From the NCBI GenBank assembly GCA_026005095.1, contig BPKK01000018.1, positions 1 through 43,382 of the forward strand: a stretch of 43,382 nt of DNA, in the 5' to 3' direction. A model generated the notes under the pieces. That model worked only from the letters and a program-made list of their open reading frames with translations. It was not told where the DNA came from and searched no databases. This DNA comes from Silanimonas sp. GTDB taxonomy: Bacteria; Pseudomonadota; Gammaproteobacteria; Xanthomonadales; Xanthomonadaceae. The translations under genes and the position numbers were made by a program. Below, one piece after another: positions 19,054 to 26,923 of the stretch (position 1 is the stretch's first letter; each line of letters opens with the position of its first letter).

Positions 19054-19395
19054 ATGGCGAAGAGCGGGTATGACGAGGCGATCCGCGCGGTGATCCTGGC
19101 CATCCCGCCCGGCGAGGTGAGGAGCTATGCCGAGGTGGCCCGCCGTGCCGGCCTGCCGCGCGGCGCGCGCCGGGTGGCGCGGCTGCTGGCGGCGGAGGGA
19201 GACGCCGGCCTGCCCTGGCACCGTGTGCTGCGCGCCGATGGACGGATCGCCTTCCCGGCGGGAAGCCCCGGGCATGCCGAGCAGGTAGCGCGGCTGCGTG
19301 CCGAGGGGGTGCGGGTGGAGGGCGGCCGGGTGCGCCGGCCGCCTTCGCCGGAGTCCGGACTCGATGCGCTGCTCTGGGCGCCGCACGAGGCCTGA
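19054..19395 (+). CDS. Alkyltransferase-like protein (PWHR in place of PCHR)
   Basis: A 113-residue homologue of the C-terminal domain of O6-methylguanine-DNA methyltransferase. It keeps the Tyr flip residue (SYAEVA, Y25), the DNA-binding helix with the Arg finger region (GARRVARLL) and the active-site loop, but the loop reads PWHRV (54-58). Trp55 replaces the methyl-accepting Cys, as in E. coli YbaZ/AtlA and yeast Atl1. Such proteins cannot transfer alkyl groups; they bind O6-alkylguanine and direct it to nucleotide-excision repair. That role is known for the family and inferred here. The start at 19054 is the first in-frame ATG giving the family N-terminus. Confidence 0.92.
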   Translation: MAKSGYDEAIRAVILAIPPGEVRSYAEVARRAGLPRGARRVARLLAAEGDAGLPWHRVLRADGRIAFPAGSPGHAEQVARLRAEGVRVEGGRVRRPPSPESGLDALLWAPHEA

Positions 19396-19447
19396 GGCCG
19401 CGGACCCAGCGCTGATGCAGCGCCGACCTCGGCCTGCCACGACCCCG

Positions 19448-19453
19448 GTATGA
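19448..19453 (+). promoter_or_regulatory. -10-like TATGAT upstream of the rhomboid gene
   Basis: TATGAT (five of six consensus positions) overlaps the upstream in-frame ATG at 19450. This supports translation starting later, at GTG 19486, which has its own GGAG 6 nt upstream. No convincing -35 was seen. Confidence 0.4.
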
Positions 19454-19485
19454 TCGGCGGCCATCGTTCCCACCCGGAGTGTCCC

Positions 19486-20112
19486 GTGCCCCGTCTGCCG
19501 CCCGCTACGCTCTCCCTGCTTTGGATCATCACTGGCGGCTTCGTGCTGCAACTGCTGGCGGGGCCGGCAATGCTGCAGTGGTTCGCGCTCTGGCCGGTCG
19601 GCAGCGAGGCACTGGGCGGGCCGGGTTTCCTGCCCTGGCAGCTGCTGAGCTACGCCGCCCTGCACGGCGATTTCATCCATCTCTTCTTCAATGGGCTGAT
19701 GCTCTGGATGCTGGGCGCGGTGCTGGAGAGCACCTGGGGCACCCGCCGCTACGTGCAGTTCGCCCTGGCCTGCGTCCTCGCCGCCGGCCTCACCCAGCTG
19801 GTGCTCGGCGCGCTCGGCGTGTTCCCGCCGCGGCCCACGGTGGGCATCTCCGGCCTGACCTTCGGCCTGCTGCTGGCCTACGGCATGATGTTCCCCAACC
19901 AGCAGCTGATGCTGCTGATCCCGCCGGTGCCGGTGCGGGCCAAGTACCTGGTGTTGATCTTCGCCGCCATCGCCCTGCTGATGGGCCTTTCCGGCGCCAG
20001 CGGCATCGCCCATTTCGCCCACCTCGGCGGCATGGCCGGTGGCTGGCTGATGATCCGTTACTGGCGCGGCCAGCCGCCCTTTGGTCGGCGCGGGCCGCGC
20101 ATCGTGCGCTGA
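19486..20112 (+). CDS. Rhomboid-family intramembrane serine protease
   Basis: A six-helix membrane protease. Conserved features are WQLLSYAALHGDFIHLFFNGLMLWMLG (the HxxxN region), the nucleophile motif GISG in VGISGLTFGLLLAYG (S122 from the GTG start) and the catalytic His in IAHFAHLGGMAGG (H179). Family members cleave transmembrane substrates near the membrane surface; the substrate here is unknown. GTG 19486 with GGAG 6 nt upstream is preferred (208 residues). An ATG at 19450 would add 12 residues but lies within a TATGAT -10-like element. It converges on rapA with a 50-nt gap in which no terminator was seen. Confidence 0.93.
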   Translation: MPRLPPATLSLLWIITGGFVLQLLAGPAMLQWFALWPVGSEALGGPGFLPWQLLSYAALHGDFIHLFFNGLMLWMLGAVLESTWGTRRYVQFALACVLAAGLTQLVLGALGVFPPRPTVGISGLTFGLLLAYGMMFPNQQLMLLIPPVPVRAKYLVLIFAAIALLMGLSGASGIAHFAHLGGMAGGWLMIRYWRGQPPFGRRGPRIVR

Positions 20113-20162
20113 AAGCTGCCGGCGTGTGGCCCCCGGCGTGCGGGCGCAGGGGCGGGAGCGTC

Positions 20163-23000
20163 TCAGCGCCGCAGCAGCAGAAAGTCGGGGCTGGTGATGA
20201 GGCGCACTGCATCCAGCCGCGGGCGTGCGCCGGGCAGGGCGGCGAGGATGGCCTCGCGTTCCGCCTTCAGTGCCGCCACCTCGGCTTCGCCGACCGCCGG
20301 GTTCACCGCGGCCAGGGCCTCGAGGCGTGCGATCTCGGCCGAGAGCCGGCGCTCGGCCGCCTCGGCGGCCTCGGCGATGATTGCCGCGGCATCGCGGCGC
20401 ACCGCGGTCTCGCAGGCCCCCAGCATCGGCGGCACCAGGCTGTTCAGCACCTTGCGCATCGGCGAGAGGTCGAACTGGCGCTCGCCGGCCCTGGCCCGCG
20501 AATCGGCGTCGGGCTCGAAGCCATGGCGGCGCTGCAGCCGGGTGTCGACCACCGCACGCAGCGGCATCGGCGGCAGGAAGCGGGCGATGTTGAGCGCGGC
20601 ATCGGCGATGCACTCCAGCACGTACACCGCCTCCAGCAGGGCGGTCCGCGGCGGCAGGGTCTCGTCGATCAGCAGGCAGGCATTGCCGGTTTCGCTGCCG
20701 AGCAGTAGGTCCTGTGCGCCCAGCACCATCGGGTGGTCGGCGCGCAGGTAGAGCAGGTCGTCACGGGAAAGCGCGAGGCGGCGGTCGAAGGTAGCTTCGC
20801 GCGGCCCGGCCTTCAGCTCCTCGAAGCCGTCCACCGTGAGGTATTCCGGATCGAGCAGGAAACGCTCGTCGGCGAGCGGCTCGTTCTGGATACCGAAGGC
20901 CTCCAGCAGTTCCAGTATGGCCTCGCGGGAGGCGAGGTCGGCATCGTCGCCAGCCAGGGCGGCGGCGAGCTCGTCGGCATCGGCGCGCTGGCTGGCGCGC
21001 TCCAGCAGGCGGTCGCGGCCGCGGGCGATCTGCTCGGAGAGCTCGGCATGGGCTTTGCGGGTGGCGGCGAGCAGGGCTTCCACGGCCGGTTCGCGGCCGG
21101 CGGCATCGGCTTCCGCCAGTGCCACCAGTTCGTCGACGTGGCGGCGCAGCAGCTCGCGGCCATCAGGTACCACGCTGCGGAAGGCATCGAGGCCCTCGTG
21201 GTACCAGCGCAGCAGCACCTCCTGCGCGCTGCCGGCCACGGCGGCGGCATGCAGGTGCACGTCGCCGGGCTGGCCGATGCGGTCGAGGCGGCCGATGCGC
21301 TGCTCCAGCATGTCGGGGTGCAGAGGCAGGTCCCAGAGCACGAGGTGCTGGGCGAACTGGAAGTTGCGGCCCTCGGCGCCCACCTCGGAGGCGATCAGCA
21401 CCCGCGCGCCCTCCGGGTCGGCGAAGAAGGCGGCGTTGCGGTCGCGCTGCAGCAGGTTCATGTCCTCATGGAAGCGCGCCACCGGGTGGCCCCAGCGCAG
21501 GCGCAGGGCCTCTTCCAACGCCTGCACCTTGGCCCGCGAGCGGCACAGCACCAGGACTTTCTCACTGCCCAGCGATTCCAGGGTGGAGAGCAGCCAGTCG
21601 AGGCGCGGGTCGCGGGTGTAGTCGTGGGTGGGCTCCTCGTCGAGGTCGCCGACCTCGAAGGCGAACTCGGCGCGCAGCCGCCCGAGCAGTTCCGGATCGT
21701 CGCTGGCGGGCAGAAGATCGATGTGGGCGATGCGGCGCGGGAAGCCGCCCACCGCGGCGCGGCGGTTGCGCACCATCACCCGGCCGGTGCCATGGCGGTC
21801 GACCAGGGCGTCGAGCAGGGCCTCGCGGGCGGCGGTGTCGCCGGCATCGATCGCGGCGAGGGTGGCATCGAGCCAGGGCCGCTCGGCGGCGAACAGGTCG
21901 CGCAGGGTCTCGAGGTCGGCGGTCGTGGTCTCGCCGGCTTCCAGCCGCTCGACCAGGGCCGAGAGCGCCACGAAGCGTTCGGATTCGGCGAGGAAGGCAG
22001 CAAGGTCGGTGTAGCGCGCCGGGTCGAGCAGGCGCAGGCGGGCGAAGTGGCCGCCGCGGCCGAGCTGCTCCGGGGTGGCGGTGAGCAGCAGCAGGCCGGG
22101 CACGCGCTTGGCCAGCGCCGCCACCAGGGTATAGCCGGGGCTCTCGAACTCCGGCGTCCAGATCAGGTGGTGGGCCTCGTCCACCAGCAGCAGGTCCCAG
22201 CCGGCCTGCACCACCTGCTTCATGCGCTTGTCGTGCTCGGTGAGCCAGTCCACCGAGGCCAGTACGAACTGCTCGTCCTCGAACGGGTTGCGCGAGGGCT
22301 CGTTCATCTCGAGCGCCTCGCAGCGCTCCTCGTCGTAGATGGCGAAGGGCAGGTTGAAGCGCCGCAGCAGTTCGACGAACCACTGGTTCACCAGGCTCTC
22401 GGGTGTCAGCACCAGCACGCGCCTGGCGCGGCCGCTGGCGATCTGCTGGGCGGCGATGGCGCAGGCCTCAATGGTCTTGCCCAGGCCCACCTCGTCGGCC
22501 AGCAGCAGGCGCGGGGTGCGGCGCGCGGCGGCGGTCTCGATGACACGAAGCTGGTGCGGGATGAGGTCGATGCGCGCGCCGAGGATGCCCCAGCCGGGGT
22601 GGCGGCGGGCCCGGGCGCGCAGTTCCAGGGCCCGCACGCGGCGCTCGAACTGGTCGTTGCGGTCGATGCGGCCGCTGATCAGTCGCTGGTCGGCCTTCGA
22701 CACCGGCTGCTCGGCATCGAGCTGGCCTTCCATGAAGGTCTCGCTGCCGGCGCGGTACCAGACCAGGCCGTCGCGTTCCTCGACGGCCTCGACGGTGAGC
22801 TCCCGGCCGTCGATGCGTACGCGGTCGCCGGCGCGGAACACCGCCCGTACCAGCGGCGCGGCCTCCAGCGAGTACTGGCGCACGGTGCCGGAAGCGGTGA
22901 ACACGATCTGCACGCTGCGGCCGGCGATGCGCAACACGGTGCCGAGGCCGAGTTCCGGCTCGGCCGAGGAGAACCAGCGTTGGCCGGGAACCAGCGGCAT
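20163..23000 (-). CDS. rapA: RNA polymerase-associated ATPase RapA
   Basis: A 945-residue SWI2/SNF2-family ATPase that binds RNA polymerase and promotes its recycling; E. coli RapA is 968 residues. The N-terminal Tudor-like region begins PLVPGQRWFSSAEPELGLG. The ATPase core has Walker A ADEVGLGKT (about 168-176), DEAH (274-277), LLTATPEQLGRGGHFARL, the helicase C-lobe VLIASEVGAEGRNFQFA and LEQRIGRLDRIGQ. The C-terminal RapA-specific domain follows. The start at 23000 overlaps the stop of the upstream M13-type gene (TGATG), so it may be translationally coupled to it. No other start gives the family N-terminus. Confidence 0.96.
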   Translation of the reverse strand: MPLVPGQRWFSSAEPELGLGTVLRIAGRSVQIVFTASGTVRQYSLEAAPLVRAVFRAGDRVRIDGRELTVEAVEERDGLVWYRAGSETFMEGQLDAEQPVSKADQRLISGRIDRNDQFERRVRALELRARARRHPGWGILGARIDLIPHQLRVIETAAARRTPRLLLADEVGLGKTIEACAIAAQQIASGRARRVLVLTPESLVNQWFVELLRRFNLPFAIYDEERCEALEMNEPSRNPFEDEQFVLASVDWLTEHDKRMKQVVQAGWDLLLVDEAHHLIWTPEFESPGYTLVAALAKRVPGLLLLTATPEQLGRGGHFARLRLLDPARYTDLAAFLAESERFVALSALVERLEAGETTTADLETLRDLFAAERPWLDATLAAIDAGDTAAREALLDALVDRHGTGRVMVRNRRAAVGGFPRRIAHIDLLPASDDPELLGRLRAEFAFEVGDLDEEPTHDYTRDPRLDWLLSTLESLGSEKVLVLCRSRAKVQALEEALRLRWGHPVARFHEDMNLLQRDRNAAFFADPEGARVLIASEVGAEGRNFQFAQHLVLWDLPLHPDMLEQRIGRLDRIGQPGDVHLHAAAVAGSAQEVLLRWYHEGLDAFRSVVPDGRELLRRHVDELVALAEADAAGREPAVEALLAATRKAHAELSEQIARGRDRLLERASQRADADELAAALAGDDADLASREAILELLEAFGIQNEPLADERFLLDPEYLTVDGFEELKAGPREATFDRRLALSRDDLLYLRADHPMVLGAQDLLLGSETGNACLLIDETLPPRTALLEAVYVLECIADAALNIARFLPPMPLRAVVDTRLQRRHGFEPDADSRARAGERQFDLSPMRKVLNSLVPPMLGACETAVRRDAAAIIAEAAEAAERRLSAEIARLEALAAVNPAVGEAEVAALKAEREAILAALPGARPRLDAVRLITSPDFLLLRR

Positions 23001-24856
23001 CAGCGCCACACTCCGATCGGATTGGCGGCGCGCATCGGCTGGCCCGGGCGGCAGCCGAAGGTCTCGGCAAAGGGCGGGAACTGAGCCAGCGGGCCATTCA
23101 CCCGGAACGCGGCCGGGGCGTAAGGCGAGCCCTGCACCTCGGCGGCCAGGGCCTCCGGGGTCTGCGACTTCGCCCAGAGCTCGGCCCAGGCGCTGAAGAA
23201 AGCCTTCTTCGCCTCGGCATCGGCCTGCGGCTGCGCCTTCTGGAAGGCGGCCCAGGCGAACTCGAGGCCGGCGAGGTCGGCGCGGTTCATCGGCAGGGTG
23301 CGGTTGCCGTCCACGCGCAGGGTCGGCGTGGCCATGAAGCCGTTGTACAGCGGCCCTAGACCGGCGCCGCGGCTGCCGGCCTCGAGGCGCTTGGCCAGTT
23401 CGTGGCCGACGAGGGCGCCGAAGGCGCCGAAGTCGCGCGGCCCCGGGCTGGCATCGGTGCCGGCCAGCAGGGGCGGGGCGAGAGCAGCGGCCGAGACCGC
23501 CAGCAGGCCCTGGGCTGGCAGCCACTGCACCGCCGGCAGGCGTGCCGGCAGGGGATCGACCGGCATGGGGCGGTTGGCCAGCACCCGGGCCTGCTGCCAG
23601 CGCGAGAGCCGCAGCAGGTTGCCCACGTGGTCGTCGCGGCTCAACTCCAGACCCTCGCCATCGAAGCCCGGCGTGGCCGAGCCGGCGATGTCGAAGCGGA
23701 TCCCCTCCAGTTTGCGGGCCTCCTCCGGGCTGCCGGCCCTGGCCACCATCTCGATGGCAGCGGCACGCACGCCCTCGGCCACCCGGGTGGCACGCTCGCG
23801 CAGCGGGGGGGGGGCATAGCGGTCGGTGTAGGCGGCGTCATTGAGACTGCCCAGGTTGCGGCGCAGCAGGGTGGCCATGTGCTCCTCGCGCGCCGGGGCC
23901 GCGGGCAGGCCGCGCAGGGCGCTGGCGAAGAACGCGGCATGGGCGTTGCGGAACGGGGCGTGCAGGTCGGGCGCCAGGCGGTGCAGCACGCGGTAGCGCA
24001 GGTACCAGCGCAGGCGCTGCGGATCACGCTCGCCGGCGAGATGCGAGAGGGTGGCGAAGTAGGCCGGGCTCACCACCACCAGGGTGTCGGTGCTGGCGTT
24101 CAGGGCCTTCATCAGGGCGGCGAAGCCGAGCGCGACATAGCGGCGGTCCTGGGCGCGCAGAGAATCGCTGCTGCGGGCGTTCGGGCCTTCACCGGCCAGC
24201 GCCTGGGCCAGTTGGGTCTCGATCTGCAGTACGGCCTCTGCCGCTGGGCCGACCTCGGCTTCCGGCAAGCCCGAGGCGCGCAGCAGGGCTTCCACATAGC
24301 GGCGGTACTGACCGAGCAGGCTGCGGACCTCGGTCTCGGTACTGAGGTAGAAGGCGGGATCGACCAGGCCGAGCGGGGCTGGCACCGCCGCCAGCGGCCG
24401 GTCGCTGCTCTGGCTGTCCTCCAGGCGCACGAATTCGGTCAGCGGAAACAAGCCCTTGCGGTGGAAGGCCGCGGCCACCTGCGGCAGGTCGCGTGGACGG
24501 CGGAACTGGGACAGTGGCGTCAGGGCCTCACGCAGGGCCTCTGGGCCGCGGCGGTCGAGGCCGGCCTCGTCGAGGCCGGCCGCCCAGAAGGCGCCGAGCA
24601 AGGCCTCCGCCGGCGTGGCCGGAGCACGCTGTGCCGCGTCGAACAGGGCCTGTTGCCTTTGCTGGGCCTCGCTGGCGAGCAGGCCGAGGCGACTGCGTTC
24701 GGGCTGGGCGGCGCTGGCCGGGTTGGCCTGCAGCCAGGCGCGGTTGATGAAGGCGTGGAAGTCGGTGCAGGCGCCCGGCGTCGGCGGGGGCGGGGTGCGG
24801 CCGCGCTGGGCCAGGGCGGGCAGGGCGGCGAGCGAGAGGCCGAGAGCGATCGACAA
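23000..24856 (-). CDS. M13-family metallopeptidase homologue, degenerate zinc site, frameshifted signal peptide
   Basis: The 618-residue frame aligns by motif with neprilysin/PepO-type M13 peptidases (N-terminal CTDFHAFINRAWL; C-terminal FRVNGPLAQFPPFAETF). The zinc motif HExxH reads HELAK (23404-23390), losing the second His. The GENxxD motif that supplies the third ligand reads MNRADLAG (23290-23267), losing the Glu. It is therefore probably not a working zinc peptidase. The only in-frame start is TTG at 24856, which gives a signal peptide with no positive charges. One base fewer near 24849-24856 would join MPKSSMRLLSL (ATG at 24887) to SIALGLSLAALPALA, a complete signal peptide. A run of ten C on the coding strand lies at 23814-23805. 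It may be a decaying gene or an exported pseudoenzyme. It overlaps the rapA start. Confidence 0.8.
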   Translation of the reverse strand: MSIALGLSLAALPALAQRGRTPPPPTPGACTDFHAFINRAWLQANPASAAQPERSRLGLLASEAQQRQQALFDAAQRAPATPAEALLGAFWAAGLDEAGLDRRGPEALREALTPLSQFRRPRDLPQVAAAFHRKGLFPLTEFVRLEDSQSSDRPLAAVPAPLGLVDPAFYLSTETEVRSLLGQYRRYVEALLRASGLPEAEVGPAAEAVLQIETQLAQALAGEGPNARSSDSLRAQDRRYVALGFAALMKALNASTDTLVVVSPAYFATLSHLAGERDPQRLRWYLRYRVLHRLAPDLHAPFRNAHAAFFASALRGLPAAPAREEHMATLLRRNLGSLNDAAYTDRYAPPPLRERATRVAEGVRAAAIEMVARAGSPEEARKLEGIRFDIAGSATPGFDGEGLELSRDDHVGNLLRLSRWQQARVLANRPMPVDPLPARLPAVQWLPAQGLLAVSAAALAPPLLAGTDASPGPRDFGAFGALVGHELAKRLEAGSRGAGLGPLYNGFMATPTLRVDGNRTLPMNRADLAGLEFAWAAFQKAQPQADAEAKKAFFSAWAELWAKSQTPEALAAEVQGSPYAPAAFRVNGPLAQFPPFAETFGCRPGQPMRAANPIGVWR

Positions 24857-24957
24857 GGGACAGCAGGCGCATGGAGGACTTCGGCATCAGGGAGCCACGA
24901 AGTTTAACGGTCCCTCACCGGCCCTGGCGGTCTTCACGCCGGGCGCATCAGAATGCC

Positions 24958-24982
24958 TATAATTTCAGAAAATCCTGAAATT
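24958..24982 (+). promoter_or_regulatory. Promoter -10 with overlapping inverted-repeat operator of the gbsR-cyd operon
   Basis: TATAAT at 24958-24963 is a perfect -10. It overlaps the perfect inverted repeat AATTTCAG (24961-24968), 6-nt spacer, CTGAAATT (24975-24982). The segment is clearly AT-rich against its surroundings. A regulator bound to the repeat would block the promoter, so autorepression by the GbsR/MarR protein encoded 12 nt downstream is the likely reading. A TTCACG at 24933-24938 is a possible but poorly spaced -35. Confidence 0.7.
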
Positions 24983-24993
24983 TCGGAACCGTC

Positions 24994-25545
24994 ATGCTCC
25001 CGCCCCTCGTCCAGCGCTTCGTCCTCCACTTCGGCGAGATGGGCAGCCGCTGGGGCATCAACCGCACGGTGGGGCAGATCTACGCCCTGCTGTTCGTGAG
25101 CCCGCGGGCCCTGAATGCCGACGAGATCGCGGAGAGCCTCGGCTTCTCGCGTTCCAACGTCAGCATGGGACTCAAGGAGCTGCAGAGCTGGCGGCTGGTG
25201 CGCCTGCAGCATCTGCCGGGCGACCGCCGCGAGTACTTCTCGGCTCCCGAGGACGTGTGGACGATCTTCCAGACCCTGGCCGAGGAGCGGCGCAAGCGCG
25301 AGGTCGACCCCACCCTGTCGATGCTGCGCGATGCGCTGATGGAAACGCCCGGCGATCCTGCCGAGCAGCATGCGCAGGACCGCATGCGCGAGATGCACGA
25401 CCTCATCGAACTCACCACGGGCTGGTTCGAGGAGGTGCGGGCGATGGACCGCGAACGCCTGGTCGAGCTGATGCGGCTCGGCAAGAAGGTGGGGAAGCTG
25501 CTCGATGCCCGTGACCGCTTCCTTGGAGCCAAGGGCCATGCTTGA
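24994..25545 (+). CDS. GbsR/MarR-family transcriptional regulator
   Basis: A 183-residue winged-helix regulator of the GbsR subgroup. The DNA-binding region is about 25-80: RTVGQIYALLFVSPRALNADEIAESLGFSRSNVSMGLKELQSWRLVRL, then the wing GDRREYFSAPEDVW. The C-terminal helices probably dimerise and bind a ligand. In related bacteria this subgroup precedes cytochrome bd-type oxidase genes. Here its stop overlaps the cydA start by 8 nt, indicating one operon. A GGAA lies 5 nt before the ATG, and an inverted repeat overlaps the -10 (24958-24982). The effector is unknown. Redox or respiratory state is a reasonable guess only. Confidence 0.88.
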   Translation: MLPPLVQRFVLHFGEMGSRWGINRTVGQIYALLFVSPRALNADEIAESLGFSRSNVSMGLKELQSWRLVRLQHLPGDRREYFSAPEDVWTIFQTLAEERRKREVDPTLSMLRDALMETPGDPAEQHAQDRMREMHDLIELTTGWFEEVRAMDRERLVELMRLGKKVGKLLDARDRFLGAKGHA

Positions 25546-26912
25546 GTCGCTCGATCCGCTGCTGCTGGCGCGTATCCAGTTCGCCGCCAATGTCAGCTTC
25601 CATATCCTCTTCCCCACCATCACCATCGCGCTGGGGTGGGTGCTGCTGTTCTTCAAGTGGCGCTTCACCAGGACCGGCGATCCGAAATGGATGGACGCCT
25701 ACGGCTTCTGGGTGAAGGTGTTCGCGCTGTCCTTCGCCCTCGGGGTGGTCTCCGGCATCACCATGAGCTTCCAGTTCGGCACCAACTGGCCGGGCTTCAT
25801 GGAGCGGGTCGGCAACATCGCCGGGCCGCTGCTGGCCTATGAGGTGCTCACGGCCTTCTTCCTCGAGGCCACCTTCCTCGGGATCATGCTGTTCGGCTTC
25901 AAGCGGGTGGGCAATCGCATCCACACCCTCGCTACTTTCCTCGTCGCCTTCGGCACCACCATGTCGGCGTTCTGGATCCTGGTGTTGAACTCCTGGATGC
26001 ACACGCCGGCCGGTTTCGAGCTGCGTGAGGGCGTGGCGCACGCCACCGACTGGTGGGCCATCGTGTTCAACCCCTCCATGCCCTGGCGCTTCAGCCATAT
26101 GCTGCTGGCCTCCTTCCTCACCGTGGCTTTCCTGATGGCCGGCCTCTCGGCCTACCGCTGGCTGCGCGGCGACCGTGGCGCCGGGGTGCTGGCGGCCATG
26201 CGTACCGGTGTGCTCATGGGCGCGCTGCTGATTCCGGTACAGATCGTGCTGGGCGACCTGCATGGCCTCAACACGCTGAAGCACCAGCCGCAGAAGATCG
26301 CCGCCATCGAGGCGATCTGGGAGACCGAGCGAGGCGTGCCGCTGGTGCTGTTCGGCTTCCCCGACCAGGCCACGCGCACCACCCACCTCGCCATCGAGGT
26401 GCCGCGGCTCGCCTCGCTCATCCTCACTCACGACCCCGACGGCGAACTGAAAGGGCTCAACGAGTTCGAAGGTCAGCACCCGCCGGTGGCGCCGGTGTTC
26501 TGGGCCTTCCGCATCATGGTGGGCCTCGGGCATCGCCATGCTGCTGGTGGGCGCCTGGGGCGCCTGGGTGCTGAAGCGGCGCGGCGAGCCGACGCCCCGG
26601 CTGTCGCGTGCCCTCGTGCTGATGACCTTCTCCGGCTGGGGCGCGGTGCTGGCCGGCTGGTACACCACCGAGATCGGCCGCCAGCCCTGGCTGGTGCAGG
26701 GCGTGCTCACCACGGCCGAGGCGGCGAGCGCGGTGCCAGCGCCGATGATCGGTCTTACCCTGCTGGGCTACCTCGCGCTGTATGCCGTGCTGCTGGCGGC
26801 CTATGTCAGCGTGCTCTTTTACATGGCGCGCAAGGCCGGTGGCCGCCAGGAGACGCCCGAGGCCGAGGGGCCGGCCGTGCTGCCCTATGCCCAGCCCCAG
26901 CCCAGCGCCTGA
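25538..26912 (+). pseudogene. cydA: Cytochrome bd-type (cyanide-insensitive) ubiquinol oxidase subunit I, single-base frameshift
   Basis: The haem-bearing subunit of a quinol oxidase reducing O2 to water in the inner membrane. The first frame gives residues 1-330, including RIQFAANVSFHILFPTITIALG (haem ligand His), YEVLTAFFLEATFLG, FSHMLLASFLT and a short Q-loop ending GQHPPVAPVFWAFRIMVGLG, typical of the CioA subgroup. At 26528-26530 GGG stands where GG would continue the protein as IAMLLVGAWGAW through to PYAQPQPSA, stop 26912. Total length is 458 codons plus one base. Both halves are well conserved, so this is either a sequencing indel or a very recent mutation. If real, frame one happens to read on in frame into cydB. 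The start is 25538 with AAGG upstream. Confidence 0.9.
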
Positions 26913-26923
26913 AGGAGAGCACC

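Noticed and set aside
20733..23084. 783-codon open frame opposite rapA
   Set aside because: Low-complexity translation with no recognisable motif. rapA on the other strand has complete helicase motifs.
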